IMG/VR virus record: IMGVR_UViG_3300025174_000064
Coordinates: 1 to 36,864 of that record
Strand: one strand, 5' to 3'
Source: a virus
DNA: 36,864 nt
In this document: positions 26,203 through 31,831 of the stretch, piece after piece
Layout: each line of letters starts with the position of its first letter
Position numbering within the stretch: the first letter of the stretch is position 1
Program-made: the position numbers and the translations under genes
Notes under the pieces: generated by a model
Databases searched by the model: none
The model's input: only the letters and a program-made list of their open reading frames with translations
Told to the model about the DNA's origin: nothing

Positions 26203-26232
26203 CTATTACCATATATGGTATACCACTGTCAA
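26203..26232 (-). promoter_or_regulatory. Probable late-operon promoter
   Basis: On the minus strand, TTGACA (26232-26227) is followed after 17-18 bases by GTAATA/TAATAG (26209-26203). Upstream (26240-26275) are A-tracts (AAAAAATGTAAAAAAAATGT on the minus strand) like an UP element. Predicted transcription starts near 26196, just upstream of the first late gene. It could drive the 25-kb operon, or only its start, with the sigma-like phage protein acting elsewhere. Confidence 0.6.
26207..26224. promoter_or_regulatory. Palindromic operator within the late promoter
   Basis: TACCATATATGGTA (26207-26220) is a perfect 14-bp palindrome, and GGTATACC (26217-26224) overlaps it. Both lie between the -35 and -10 elements, so a bound dimeric regulator would block RNA polymerase. 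No cognate regulator is identified. Confidence 0.55.
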
Positions 26233-26272
26233 GCATTAAAAAGATATTTTTACATTTTTTTTACATTTTTTT

Positions 26273-26595
26273 CGGATTTACCTGGACAAACATAAATTTA
26301 TGTAGTATCATTTCGCTATGTCGGTGGGGCCAGATCTGCATCCAGGCCGACTTTAAATAAAACTGGTGACCAAAGGGCAGTGTCAGACGAACTGACCAAC
26401 GGCATTGAAAGTCGTGATAACACAAGTGGGTTTTAAGTCTCTATCCAAAGTCGATATCGACATCCGATATCAGGGGGGTGAGGGGGGGCTTTTAGGTCTG
26501 GTCGCCGAACTGTTAGTAAAAGACCAGCAACTTTAAAAACTATTATATACAATAGTCTTAATGTTTTTAATCTTTAAAATTGTTTAATATAAAAC
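26273..26595. other. Non-coding stretch with palindromes and G tracts
   Basis: No convincing ORF. It contains small inverted repeats (GTCAG/CTGAC at 26382-26396), a perfect 12-bp palindrome GTCGATATCGAC (26450-26461) followed by a further CGATATC (26465-26471), and then the G-rich run G6-TGA-G7 (26473-26488). A C-T-G-G-T-C / G-A-C-C-A-G inverted pair flanks about 26496-26525. Composition (GC-richer than the neighbours) suggests a structured RNA or protein-binding region rather than random spacer. Confidence 0.4.
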
Positions 26596-26823
26596 ATGTC
26601 CAATAAAATAAAAATGTTGTACGAAGGTCAAAAATGCAGAAAAGGCTACACTCCTGTCATCCGAAGATATCCAAAACCAACCCCGCTCCGATCAAATAGA
26701 TCCTTTACATTCAAATCATATCTCTATTGCCCGAACTGCAAACAAATGTATATGCTAGAATCTGAAAAGCAAACAAACAATAAAATGGTCACTTTAAATC
26801 AACGTCAACTCTCTTTTTGTTAA
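26596..26823 (+). CDS. Small CxxC protein
   Basis: 75 residues, basic, with a single C-P-N-C (about 45-48) in S-Y-L-Y-C-P-N-C-K-Q-M-Y and a terminal Cys. No Shine-Dalgarno sequence precedes the ATG (upstream TTTAATATAAAAC), unlike nearly all other genes here. Paired with the next ORF, which also holds a zinc-ribbon-like pattern. Perhaps a leaderless or weakly expressed gene. Function unknown. Confidence 0.45.
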   Translation: MSNKIKMLYEGQKCRKGYTPVIRRYPKPTPLRSNRSFTFKSYLYCPNCKQMYMLESEKQTNNKMVTLNQRQLSFC

Positions 26824-26895
26824 TTAGTAAATAACAAAAGTATTCTTGGCAGCCTTTTATATTACTACCCAACTCTTATTATTGTATACCCTCTT

Positions 26896-27063
26896 ATGCC
26901 TTATAAAAAACCAATAAACAAAGATTCCGATTCCCAGCCTCGTTTATTTGGCTATCATTACAAAATCATGTGTACCAAATGCCATACCTTGTTAATCTTA
27001 ACCACCAATAAAAAAGAATACCATTGCCACGCCTGTAAAAACATTATGACGCTCGATAGATAA
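26896..27063 (+). CDS. Small zinc-ribbon protein
   Basis: 55 residues: M-P-Y-K-K-P-I-N-K start, C-T-K-C-H-T (about 26) and C-H-A-C-K (about 44), a compact four-Cys ribbon. It lacks a ribosome-binding site, like its neighbour. Both are encoded between the G tract at 26473 and the C tract at 27228. Coding is likely from the zinc-ribbon spacing; function unknown. Confidence 0.5.
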   Translation: MPYKKPINKDSDSQPRLFGYHYKIMCTKCHTLLILTTNKKEYHCHACKNIMTLDR

Positions 27064-27432
27064 CTAATAATCGACAAACCCTAAAACCTATAAAAATCAA
27101 CGCACTTTCCTATTGTTTAAATAGGGGTTAGCTTATTCTAGTTTTATTCATTTTTAGTCATAACTATATACTTGGTGTGTGTTTGTGACCTATATTATAC
27201 GAACCCAGTGGAAAAGCAGAAACCGCTCCCCCCCCCTCCCCCTGTACGTAGTGAGAATCCAGCAGAAAGCACAAAAGAAAACGGACGAAATATGAAGAAA
27301 AATGAAGTCTCCCTCCTGAATCACCCACAAAACAACGTCTGATAATACATATTATGTTACATTGATACAAAACGTGCATACACATACATACGTTTCGTAT
27401 GCTCTCTTGCTCTCTATATTCTGTAGCAATTA
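27064..27432. other. Non-coding stretch with C tract and inverted repeats
   Basis: No supported gene. It includes a CCTATT/AATAGG inverted repeat (27109-27125), the pyrimidine run C9-T-C5 (27228-27242), a 21-bp element shared with 32662-32682 (27352-27372), and the nested inverted repeat GCATAC...CATACGTTTCGTATGC (27376-27402). It leads directly into the parS site. Confidence 0.5.
27352..27372 (+). repeat. 21-bp element, inverted copy at 32662-32682
   Basis: The element contains ACATTGATACAAAA and is exactly repeated in the opposite orientation 5.3 kb away. Both copies carry TTGATA, a -35-like hexamer pointing out of the element, here toward the early genes. Probable shared promoter or regulator site. 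Confidence 0.65.
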
Positions 27433-27448
27433 TGTTTCACGTGGAACA
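27433..27448. promoter_or_regulatory. parS: Perfect chromosomal-type parS site
   Basis: TGTTTCACGTGGAACA; its reverse complement is TGTTCCACGTGAAACA, which fits the ParB-binding consensus TGTTNCACGTGAAACA conserved across most bacterial chromosomes. No parA or parB gene is present in the window. It sits in a long non-coding stretch beside DnaA-like and iteron repeats. Its natural reading is a partition site bound by the host ParB. Confidence 0.85.
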
Positions 27449-27459
27449 ACCCTAGCGCA

Positions 27460-27478
27460 TGTGGATACTAATTCCACA
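27460..27478. promoter_or_regulatory. DnaA-box-like inverted pair
   Basis: TGTGGA (27460-27465) and TCCACA (27473-27478) form an inverted repeat around TACTAAT. The left arm, TGTGGATAC, differs by one base from the DnaA box (TGTGGATAA read from its other strand). It lies 12 bases from parS and next to the iterons, so it may be part of an origin. Confidence 0.4.
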
Positions 27479-27488
27479 CCTCTTTCAG

Positions 27489-27508
27489 GTGCAGTAAAAA
27501 TACTGCAC
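27489..27508. promoter_or_regulatory. Perfect 8-bp hairpin
   Basis: GTGCAGTA, loop AAAA, TACTGCAC. No T-run follows on either strand, so it is probably not an efficient terminator; it may be a protein-binding palindrome or an origin hairpin. Confidence 0.6.
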
Positions 27509-27527
27509 TAAACGATAAGTCTGTATG

Positions 27528-27632
27528 GCCACTTGCTGACCGAAAATGGACACTTGCTGACCGAAAGTCGCAAACGGTTGACCGATAGAAAGTTACATCG
27601 TGTTTTGGGGCATCAAGGCTGACCGAAAATGG
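27528..27632 (+). repeat. Iteron-like direct repeats (four)
   Basis: Four same-strand repeats with core TGACCGAAA or TGACCGATA: ACTTGCTGACCGAAAATGG (27531-27549), CACTTGCTGACCGAAAGT (27551-27568), GGTTGACCGATAGAA (27576-27590) and GGCTGACCGAAAATGG (27617-27632). The spacing (about 21 bp, then longer) and the adjacency to parS, DnaA-like boxes and AT-rich DNA (27670-27750) resemble a replication origin controlled by a replication protein. An operator cluster for an early repressor is the alternative. Confidence 0.6.
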
Positions 27633-27749
27633 TCAAAACAACTGAGACTGTGTTGCAACCGCACAATTTGCGAAAATATATAATCGCCCGCTGTTGCTTA
27701 TTGCGTGCGAGTTTGCGGGTTATTGAGCAAAAATAATTAAAATAATTTT

Positions 27750-27776
27750 TTGAGCGGCACGATTATCGCTTATAAT
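27750..27776 (+). promoter_or_regulatory. Early-operon promoter
   Basis: A perfect TATAAT -10 box at 27771-27776, with TTGAGC (27750-27755) 15 bases ahead, or TTTTGA with 17-base spacing. The upstream DNA is AT-rich. A hairpin (TGCGGC-GTGT-GCCGCA, 27784-27799) starts at the predicted transcript 5' end and could protect the mRNA. It drives the VWA/sigma-like operon. Confidence 0.6.
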
Positions 27777-27833
27777 CCTAGTGTGCGGCGTGTGCCGCAA
27801 ACCGACTAAAACTCTGAGAGAAGGAGAAGGAAA

Positions 27834-28049
27834 ATGAAGCCAGGAGAAGTAAGAATAAACTTGCACAATCTCGACAAGATAGATATTGGCGAATATATAA
27901 TTACGGACGGTAATATACACATTCTGTACAGTCCGTACCTTGATTGTGAGGGTGGTGGAGTAAAAATCAGTACAAGCAAACTCAAGGCAATCTTGAGGAA
28001 TCACTCTGACATAACGTATGCCGACCTGGGCGTAGTGTTATTAAGTTAA
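27834..28049 (+). CDS. First early-operon protein, unknown
   Basis: 71 residues, mildly acidic, beginning M-K-P-G-E-V-R-I-N. The ribosome site AGAAGGAGAAGGAAA is repeated ahead of the next small ORF (28095-28111). It contains Y-S-P-Y-L-D-C-E-G-G-G. The coding DNA already shows inverted repeats (27902-27908 with 27931-27937; 27981-27986 with 27992-27997). No family recognised. Confidence 0.55.
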   Translation: MKPGEVRINLHNLDKIDIGEYIITDGNIHILYSPYLDCEGGGVKISTSKLKAILRNHSDITYADLGVVLLS

Positions 28050-28063
28050 TTTTTAACCCATCT

Positions 28064-28083
28064 CCCCGCTAGTCCGGGCGGGG
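28064..28083 (+). promoter_or_regulatory. GC-rich hairpin between early genes
   Basis: CCCCGC (28064-28069) and GCGGGG (28078-28083) with an 8-base loop. No T-run follows, so it may be an mRNA-stability hairpin separating the first early gene from the rest. Confidence 0.5.
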
Positions 28084-28111
28084 GGATACAAACTTAGAAG
28101 GAGAAGGAAAA

Positions 28112-28189
28112 ATGAAGATAACCTGGGATAAATCTGGAATGGCTACAAAGATTGCCGTTGTGGAATTGTTGGGTGTGATATACTTGTGA
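28112..28189 (+). CDS. 25-residue peptide ahead of the VWA gene
   Basis: Starts M-K-I-T-W-D-K-S-G-M, ends with a hydrophobic V-V-E-L-L-G-V-I-Y-L. Preceded by GAAGGAGAAGGAAAA, the same ribosome site as the first early gene, and followed 22 bases later by the VWA gene. A leader peptide, a small membrane-active peptide or a gene remnant are all possible. Confidence 0.3.
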   Translation: MKITWDKSGMATKIAVVELLGVIYL

Positions 28190-28211
28190 TATTCGGAGGA
28201 GGAACAAAATA

Positions 28212-28766
28212 ATGATAATAACGGAATGTAAAAGGAGACTCACCAAATCAGGCGACATTGCAGAAGTAAAAAGTCTTTCCTTTTGTGATAGACTGCAAGC
28301 CACAATTAAAAAAAGCAACAATTTCACCGGTACAATGCTCATCCTGGATTGTTCCGGGAGTATGGGGGAAAAGTATGACGGCAAAAGTAAATACGAGTAC
28401 TTACTCGATGCCATAAGAGAGTTAAAATGCGACAAACTGTATTTTAACTCTGTGGTCAGAACGACCCAAATGTATCCGTCAGGCAGTACAAACCTGACGG
28501 CAGCGTTGGAGGCTATCCCTCCAACAACGAAAAAGATTATCTTGGTAAGTGATGGATTGCCAGATAATCAGGATTCCGCGCTAAATGTAGCGGAATCAAG
28601 GAGGATTCCGATCGAAACAATTTTGATCGGAGATGATCCAAAAGGAATTGCATTTATGAAAACCCTATCCGCCGTATCGGGTGGCCGGGTGGCAACAAAT
28701 GTAAAAATAGAAGACTTGCCTACTTTAAAAGGGCAGCTATTGGCGCTGTCAGGAAGTGGCAGATGA
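28212..28766 (+). CDS. VWA-domain protein
   Basis: 184 residues. A complete MIDAS is visible: D-C-S-G-S (Asp46, Ser48, Ser50), Thr93 in S-G-S-T-N-L-T-A, and Asp114 in V-S-D-G-L-P-D. VWA domains bind a partner protein through a metal ion and often act with AAA ATPases, but no such partner is encoded next to it. GGAGGAGG precedes the ATG. Its 3' end overlaps the next gene (ATGA). The coding DNA holds many perfect inverted repeats. Known phage VWA proteins are few; a role in host takeover or assembly is inference. Confidence 0.75.
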   Translation: MIITECKRRLTKSGDIAEVKSLSFCDRLQATIKKSNNFTGTMLILDCSGSMGEKYDGKSKYEYLLDAIRELKCDKLYFNSVVRTTQMYPSGSTNLTAALEAIPPTTKKIILVSDGLPDNQDSALNVAESRRIPIETILIGDDPKGIAFMKTLSAVSGGRVATNVKIEDLPTLKGQLLALSGSGR

Positions 28767-29500
28767 GCATGGCATATACCGCCCACAAGTCATTTTACGT
28801 CAAAAACAGGGTTGGGGAGGTGCAGCAAAAAAAACCTTTTATCCTCACCCAAACCGGAAATCCGATGTCAGATTCCACATTTTATTTTGTGGAATCAAGG
28901 ACAAAAAAGGGCGATTTGCAGATGGAGTTTTTCTCCGTTCGCAAATCGCCACACGGGGTAGTCATCCCCTCCTTAATCCGCAAGGAAGAAAGAAAGGAAA
29001 CCGACTCGATAATCATCGCCTCTCAAGATTTGATGATTGTCGAATCCCTAGAGGATTTAATCCACGACGCCTTCTCTTGGATTAATACGGAATATCTAGG
29101 GAGGGCATATAGGAAAATCGAAAAAATAGTCTTGCAAATGGCCGATGCAGGTCTTTTGCGGCTAAATCAAAACGTGCTCGTAAAAAAAATGAGTACGTTA
29201 AGTAATCTTAAAGAACGGTATTACAAGACAGATGCCGAGGAAGAGGCATCTGTCTGCCGAACTTTTTTCAGCGCTAGAGGACGGACACTAATCGAGGAGT
29301 TACAAGAGGAGTTGCAAATTGATTAAGATTATGATATTAGAGTCAAATACGCTGCAGGAGGCGCAGCGGCAGTATGGTATTCACCGGGCAACCTTTTACC
29401 GGGCGAAAAAAAGAGGGTATTTTTGTCTTGGATATCATAAAAAGGAGATTGATATCCATTGTAAAATAGATGTAGACTTGGCATACAAAATAGCCAAGTC
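28418..29500 (+). repeat. Series of perfect inverted repeats within coding DNA
   Basis: Eleven perfect stems of 8-11 bp with loops of 5-21: 28418-28428/28441-28451, 28476-28483/28493-28500, 28505-28512/28518-28525, 28535-28542/28562-28569, 28572-28579/28590-28597, 28871-28879/28888-28896, 28910-28919/28941-28950, 29057-29064/29078-29085, 29227-29236/29245-29254, 29429-29437/29450-29458 and 29475-29482/29493-29500. Further near-perfect ones: 28608-28617/28621-28630, 29006-29017/29032-29043 and 29171-29179/29191-29199. The stem 29045-29052/29095-29102 encloses another stem. Confidence 0.85.
28763..29326 (+). CDS. Unknown early protein, partner of the VWA gene
   Basis: 187 residues; the ATG overlaps the VWA stop. 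N-terminal half beta-rich (S-D-S-T-F-Y-F-V-E-S-R-T-K-K-G-D-L-Q), C-terminal half helical and charged (L-I-E-E-L-Q-E-E-L). No family recognised; tight coupling suggests it works with the VWA protein. Four stem-forming inverted repeats of 8-10 bp lie inside it. Confidence 0.6.
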   Translation: MSMAYTAHKSFYVKNRVGEVQQKKPFILTQTGNPMSDSTFYFVESRTKKGDLQMEFFSVRKSPHGVVIPSLIRKEERKETDSIIIASQDLMIVESLEDLIHDAFSWINTEYLGRAYRKIEKIVLQMADAGLLRLNQNVLVKKMSTLSNLKERYYKTDAEEEASVCRTFFSARGRTLIEELQEELQID

Positions 29501-29714
29501 AGTGCAGAGAAAATATTTCGCCCGCCTGGATTTGCAGGACGATTTAATCCAAGAAGGAGTCCTAGAGATATTACTAAAAGGAGGTAAGGGTGCCGACCTG
29601 GCAGCGAGTTATGCGAGATTGGCCTCACAAGGAATGAGGGGCTATATCTATAAATTTTGTGGAAGAAATCGCAAAACAAAGTTGACAACATCCTTTGATT
29701 TTGCGAATGTGTAA
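29319..29714 (+). CDS. Sigma-region-2-like regulator
   Basis: 131 residues. An N-terminal helix-turn-helix-like segment (T-L-Q-E-A-Q-R-Q-Y-G-I-H-R-A-T-F) is followed at about 68-85 by A-R-L-D-L-Q-D-D-L-I-Q-E-G-V-L-E-I-L, which resembles sigma-70 region 2. The start is TTG at 29319: GAGGAG lies eight bases upstream, while the ATG at 29331 is too far. It overlaps the preceding stop. Probable middle/late transcription switch of the phage, although it is much shorter than a full sigma factor and has no obvious region 4. Confidence 0.55.
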   Translation: MIKIMILESNTLQEAQRQYGIHRATFYRAKKRGYFCLGYHKKEIDIHCKIDVDLAYKIAKSVQRKYFARLDLQDDLIQEGVLEILLKGGKGADLAASYARLASQGMRGYIYKFCGRNRKTKLTTSFDFANV

Positions 29715-29775
29715 TAGCGCTCGTATAAAAAGGGATTGCGATATATCTAGTCTAGTCGCATTACAAATTTGTAAT
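29701..29775 (+). promoter_or_regulatory. Promoter and perfect 16-bp palindrome
   Basis: TTGCGA (29701-29706), 17 bases, TATAAA (29724-29729) is a plausible promoter. ATTACAAATTTGTAAT (29760-29775) is a perfect palindrome just downstream, well placed as an operator in the leader of the small-gene cluster that follows. Confidence 0.5.
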
Positions 29776-29848
29776 TGACCTGTTCGAGTACAAAAAAAGC
29801 CTACTAATAAAAATTATGACCATTGTTGATTTAGTGGAGGGAAAACAA

Positions 29849-30016
29849 ATGAAAACCTGGAAACGCGAAGGAATTGAATGTATACTTATCCTGACTTTTG
29901 CGGGATGCGCATGGTGGTGGGTAGGTCGGGAATACCAAAAACCACCCAAAACAGTACCTGTAAAAATTTATAACGGAGCGTGGAAAAAAGGAGGATACTT
30001 GGAGGTGGAAAAATAA
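29849..30016 (+). CDS. Small lipoprotein
   Basis: 55 residues from the ATG at 29849, preceded by GGAGGG. A short basic N-terminus, hydrophobic run and F-A-G-C place a lipidated Cys at residue 20, followed by W-W-W and R-E-Y-Q-K-P-P-K-T-V. Small phage lipoproteins often block superinfection at the envelope. Part of the sequence reappears as a fossil at 635-699. Confidence 0.5.
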   Translation: MKTWKREGIECILILTFAGCAWWWVGREYQKPPKTVPVKIYNGAWKKGGYLEVEK

Positions 30017-30028
30017 TGAACTGCGAAT
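30001..30028 (+). repeat. 28-bp repeat, copy 1 (copy 2 at 30989-31016)
   Basis: Begins GGAGGTGGAAAA and ends TGCGAAT; an identical copy forms the ribosome site and first codons of the gene at 31004. Here the copied start is followed by a stop after five codons. A diverged relative of the segment just ahead of it (29990-30000) also occurs at 30735-30745. Confidence 0.8.
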
Positions 30029-30145
30029 GTGCATAGTAAGCGATTAAAATTTACAAACACCGGCGGCACGGATTCAATCGAATATGCCCATATGGTTTGG
30101 AGGGTGGAGGAATATCCAAAATTTACTAAATTGAGAATCATTTAA
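30029..30145 (+). CDS. Short ORF, possibly a gene fragment
   Basis: 38 codons from a GTG, with the protein-like stretch T-G-G-T-D-S-I-E-Y-A-H-M-V-W-R-V-E-E-Y. No well-placed ribosome site. It may be the remnant of a gene displaced by recombination at the 28-bp repeat. Confidence 0.25.
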   Translation: MHSKRLKFTNTGGTDSIEYAHMVWRVEEYPKFTKLRII

Positions 30146-30165
30146 GCTTACCTGGAGGTGGTAAA

Positions 30166-30555
30166 ATGAGCGCATATCATAAAATCAAATGCACAGAGAC
30201 AGAATTAAAAGAATTTAGACAAAAGACCGTTTCTTTCCTGGACTCTATGGGTATAAAACCCCATGCAATTAAAGCCTTCAAAAATTATAACGGTGAAATC
30301 AGGCTTTACAAAGCAAAACAAGCGCAACGATTCAGACTGAGGATGGGTAGAATACTTGTTGCTTTTAAAAATCCAAATGGAAGCTATGAGGGGAGAGACG
30401 AAGAAGCGATCGAAATGTTAAAGAATAAAAAAGGCGACCAGCTATGGGAAACCACAAATGCACCAATCCCATGCGCAAATTACACGCAGGTATTTCGCAA
30501 TGATCCCTGGGAAGAAGAAAAAAAAGCAATAATTGATTTTTTTAAAGGTGATTAA
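30166..30555 (+). CDS. Unknown accessory protein
   Basis: 129 residues, rich in Lys and Arg in the centre (Y-K-A-K-Q-A-Q-R-F-R-L-R-M-G-R), acidic at the C-terminus (W-E-E-E-K-K-A-I-I-D-F-F). CTGGAGGTGG precedes the ATG. Its TAA is immediately followed in frame by the ATG of the next ORF. Family not recognised; nucleic-acid binding is possible from composition. Confidence 0.55.
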   Translation: MSAYHKIKCTETELKEFRQKTVSFLDSMGIKPHAIKAFKNYNGEIRLYKAKQAQRFRLRMGRILVAFKNPNGSYEGRDEEAIEMLKNKKGDQLWETTNAPIPCANYTQVFRNDPWEEEKKAIIDFFKGD

Positions 30556-30723
30556 ATGAAATATTTAAAGAAATTTTTGTGTTGGATCGGCTGGCATAGC
30601 ATCTTTGTTGGTTTTGTTTGTGTTCACAAAAAGCCGAAGGACCCTTTAAAATTCCTGACATACGCAAAATGTAGATGGTGCGGCTATGAGGGGCAAATAG
30701 ATAGCCAAGGAAATTTATTTTAA
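30556..30723 (+). CDS. Small protein with CxxC
   Basis: 55 residues: a hydrophobic N-terminal part (F-L-C-W-I-G-W-H-S-I-F-V-G-F-V) and a C-R-W-C-G-Y-E-G knuckle near residue 39. Translation is coupled to the gene before it through TAAATG. A membrane-associated or zinc-binding small protein. Confidence 0.5.
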   Translation: MKYLKKFLCWIGWHSIFVGFVCVHKKPKDPLKFLTYAKCRWCGYEGQIDSQGNLF

Positions 30724-30764
30724 GATGCAGAGTCGGAGGTTACTTAGAAATAAGTAAAAATTAA

Positions 30765-30959
30765 ATGAAAATTTATTCTGAAAATACGAAAGCAGAATTG
30801 TACAAATGTAATAATTGCGGTAGGGTTACTGTTTTTGTGGGCGAACTCCCCGCAAACTGGCTGGAGACTGGCAGATATGGCTCGCATTACTGCCCTGGTT
30901 GCCAAAGAACTTGCAAAAAATGCAAGAAAAACTTTTCTGAAAAATATGCCAAGCGTTAG
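30765..30959 (+). CDS. Small zinc-ribbon protein
   Basis: 64 residues with C-N-N-C (about 15-18), C-P-G-C (about 43-46) and C-K-K-C (about 50-53), six Cys that could form one or two zinc sites, and a basic tail. No strong ribosome site. Unknown role. Confidence 0.5.
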   Translation: MKIYSENTKAELYKCNNCGRVTVFVGELPANWLETGRYGSHYCPGCQRTCKKCKKNFSEKYAKR

Positions 30960-31003
30960 TTTACTTTTGGTCATTGTCATTATTGTGAGGAGGTGGAAAA
31001 ATA

Positions 31004-31297
31004 ATGAACTGCGAATCACTTGAAGAACAGCTTAACATTTTATCAGATAACGCAACACAGCAGTACGTTGAAGCAGAAATTAAATGTGGAGTTTCTTTAC
31101 ATTTATCTAGAGAGGGCAAAGCTAATTTATTATCCTATCTCGAAAAAGGAGATTATTCCTATTACATTATCGATATAGTCAGAAAAGACATCTTCAATCA
31201 AATAAAGGAGAATGAAAGAAATAAATATAAAAGGAATTTTATAACCGAACATAACGAAATGATAAAAACCTTAAATAGTATAGGAGGTCAATCATGA
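31004..31297 (+). CDS. Unknown small early protein
   Basis: 97 residues, mostly helical, starting M-N-C-E-S-L-E-E-Q-L; GAGGAGG precedes the ATG within the 28-bp repeat. Its stop overlaps the next start. No family recognised. Confidence 0.5.
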   Translation: MNCESLEEQLNILSDNATQQYVEAEIKCGVSLHLSREGKANLLSYLEKGDYSYYIIDIVRKDIFNQIKENERNKYKRNFITEHNEMIKTLNSIGGQS

Positions 31298-31518
31298 AAT
31301 ACTGTGGGAAGGACTTATGGGGATCGAAACAGGAAATGAAGAATATGATTTACAACCGGAAAATGCTGTTTGATACAGATTACTGGGAAGTGTTAGAATT
31401 TAAGGATGCCTGGCAACTTGTAAAACATGGCGTCTCCATGACATACCTAAAGGAATGTAAAACGGAGACCTATGAAGTTTTCGCCGATAGATTACTAAAA
31501 ATAACTCTTGCAAAATAA
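31294..31518 (+). CDS. Unknown small early protein
   Basis: 74 residues beginning M-K-Y-C-G-K-D-L-W-G; AGGAGG lies six bases ahead and the ATG overlaps the preceding stop. The 3' end overlaps the frame of the AP2/HNH remnant. No family recognised. Confidence 0.5.
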   Translation: MKYCGKDLWGSKQEMKNMIYNRKMLFDTDYWEVLEFKDAWQLVKHGVSMTYLKECKTETYEVFADRLLKITLAK

Positions 31519-31745
31519 TAAATAAATATTATTATAACGCATTCAACAGACATCGCTGTAACAAGAATAACAAACTGGGAATAAAGGGCGTTAGTTGGGA
31601 TAAAGAAATGAAAAAGTTTTGTGCACATATAGCAGTTAATAGTAAAAGTATTCATCTTGGATTTTTTAGTGTATTAGAAGATGCTGATAATGCCTACAGA
31701 AAAGCGGAGCTTCAATATTTTGGGGAATTTGCACGGAAAGCTTGA
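31491..31745 (+). pseudogene. AP2/HNH homing-endonuclease remnant
   Basis: The open frame has no start codon in its proper place but encodes, from about 31542, F-N-R-H-R-C-N-K-N-N-K-L-G-I-K-G-V, then S-I-H-L-G-F-F-S-V and A-Y-R-K-A-E-L-Q-Y-F-G-E-F-A. These are the conserved elements of the AP2 DNA-binding domain that follows the HNH nuclease in phage homing endonucleases. The HNH half is missing, and the 5' end has been replaced by the gene at 31294-31518. A decayed mobile element. Confidence 0.75.
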
Positions 31746-31831
31746 TTTGCTAGAGACTTACAAACATTTTTTTAATAATTATCAAAAACGGCATCGCCCT
31801 AGACTACACCAAAGACTACCCGATTGCCTTC

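Noticed and set aside
27164-27385. Minus-strand frame of 73 codons in the regulatory stretch
   Set aside because: Contains the C/G tract and inverted repeats, has no ribosome site and no recognisable protein features.
27720-28004. Minus-strand frame over the early promoter and first early gene
   Set aside because: Would cover a consensus promoter and a gene with a good ribosome site; no start signal of its own.
28094-28435. Minus-strand frame opposite the VWA gene start
   Set aside because: Antisense to a clear MIDAS-containing gene.
29720-29805. tRNA-like sequence (TTCGAGTAC near 29783)
   Set aside because: No acceptor stem, D arm or anticodon arm could be folded around it.
29816-29848. 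Upstream ATG for the small lipoprotein
   Set aside because: The ribosome site GGAGGG is placed for the ATG at 29849, and only that start gives a proper lipoprotein signal.
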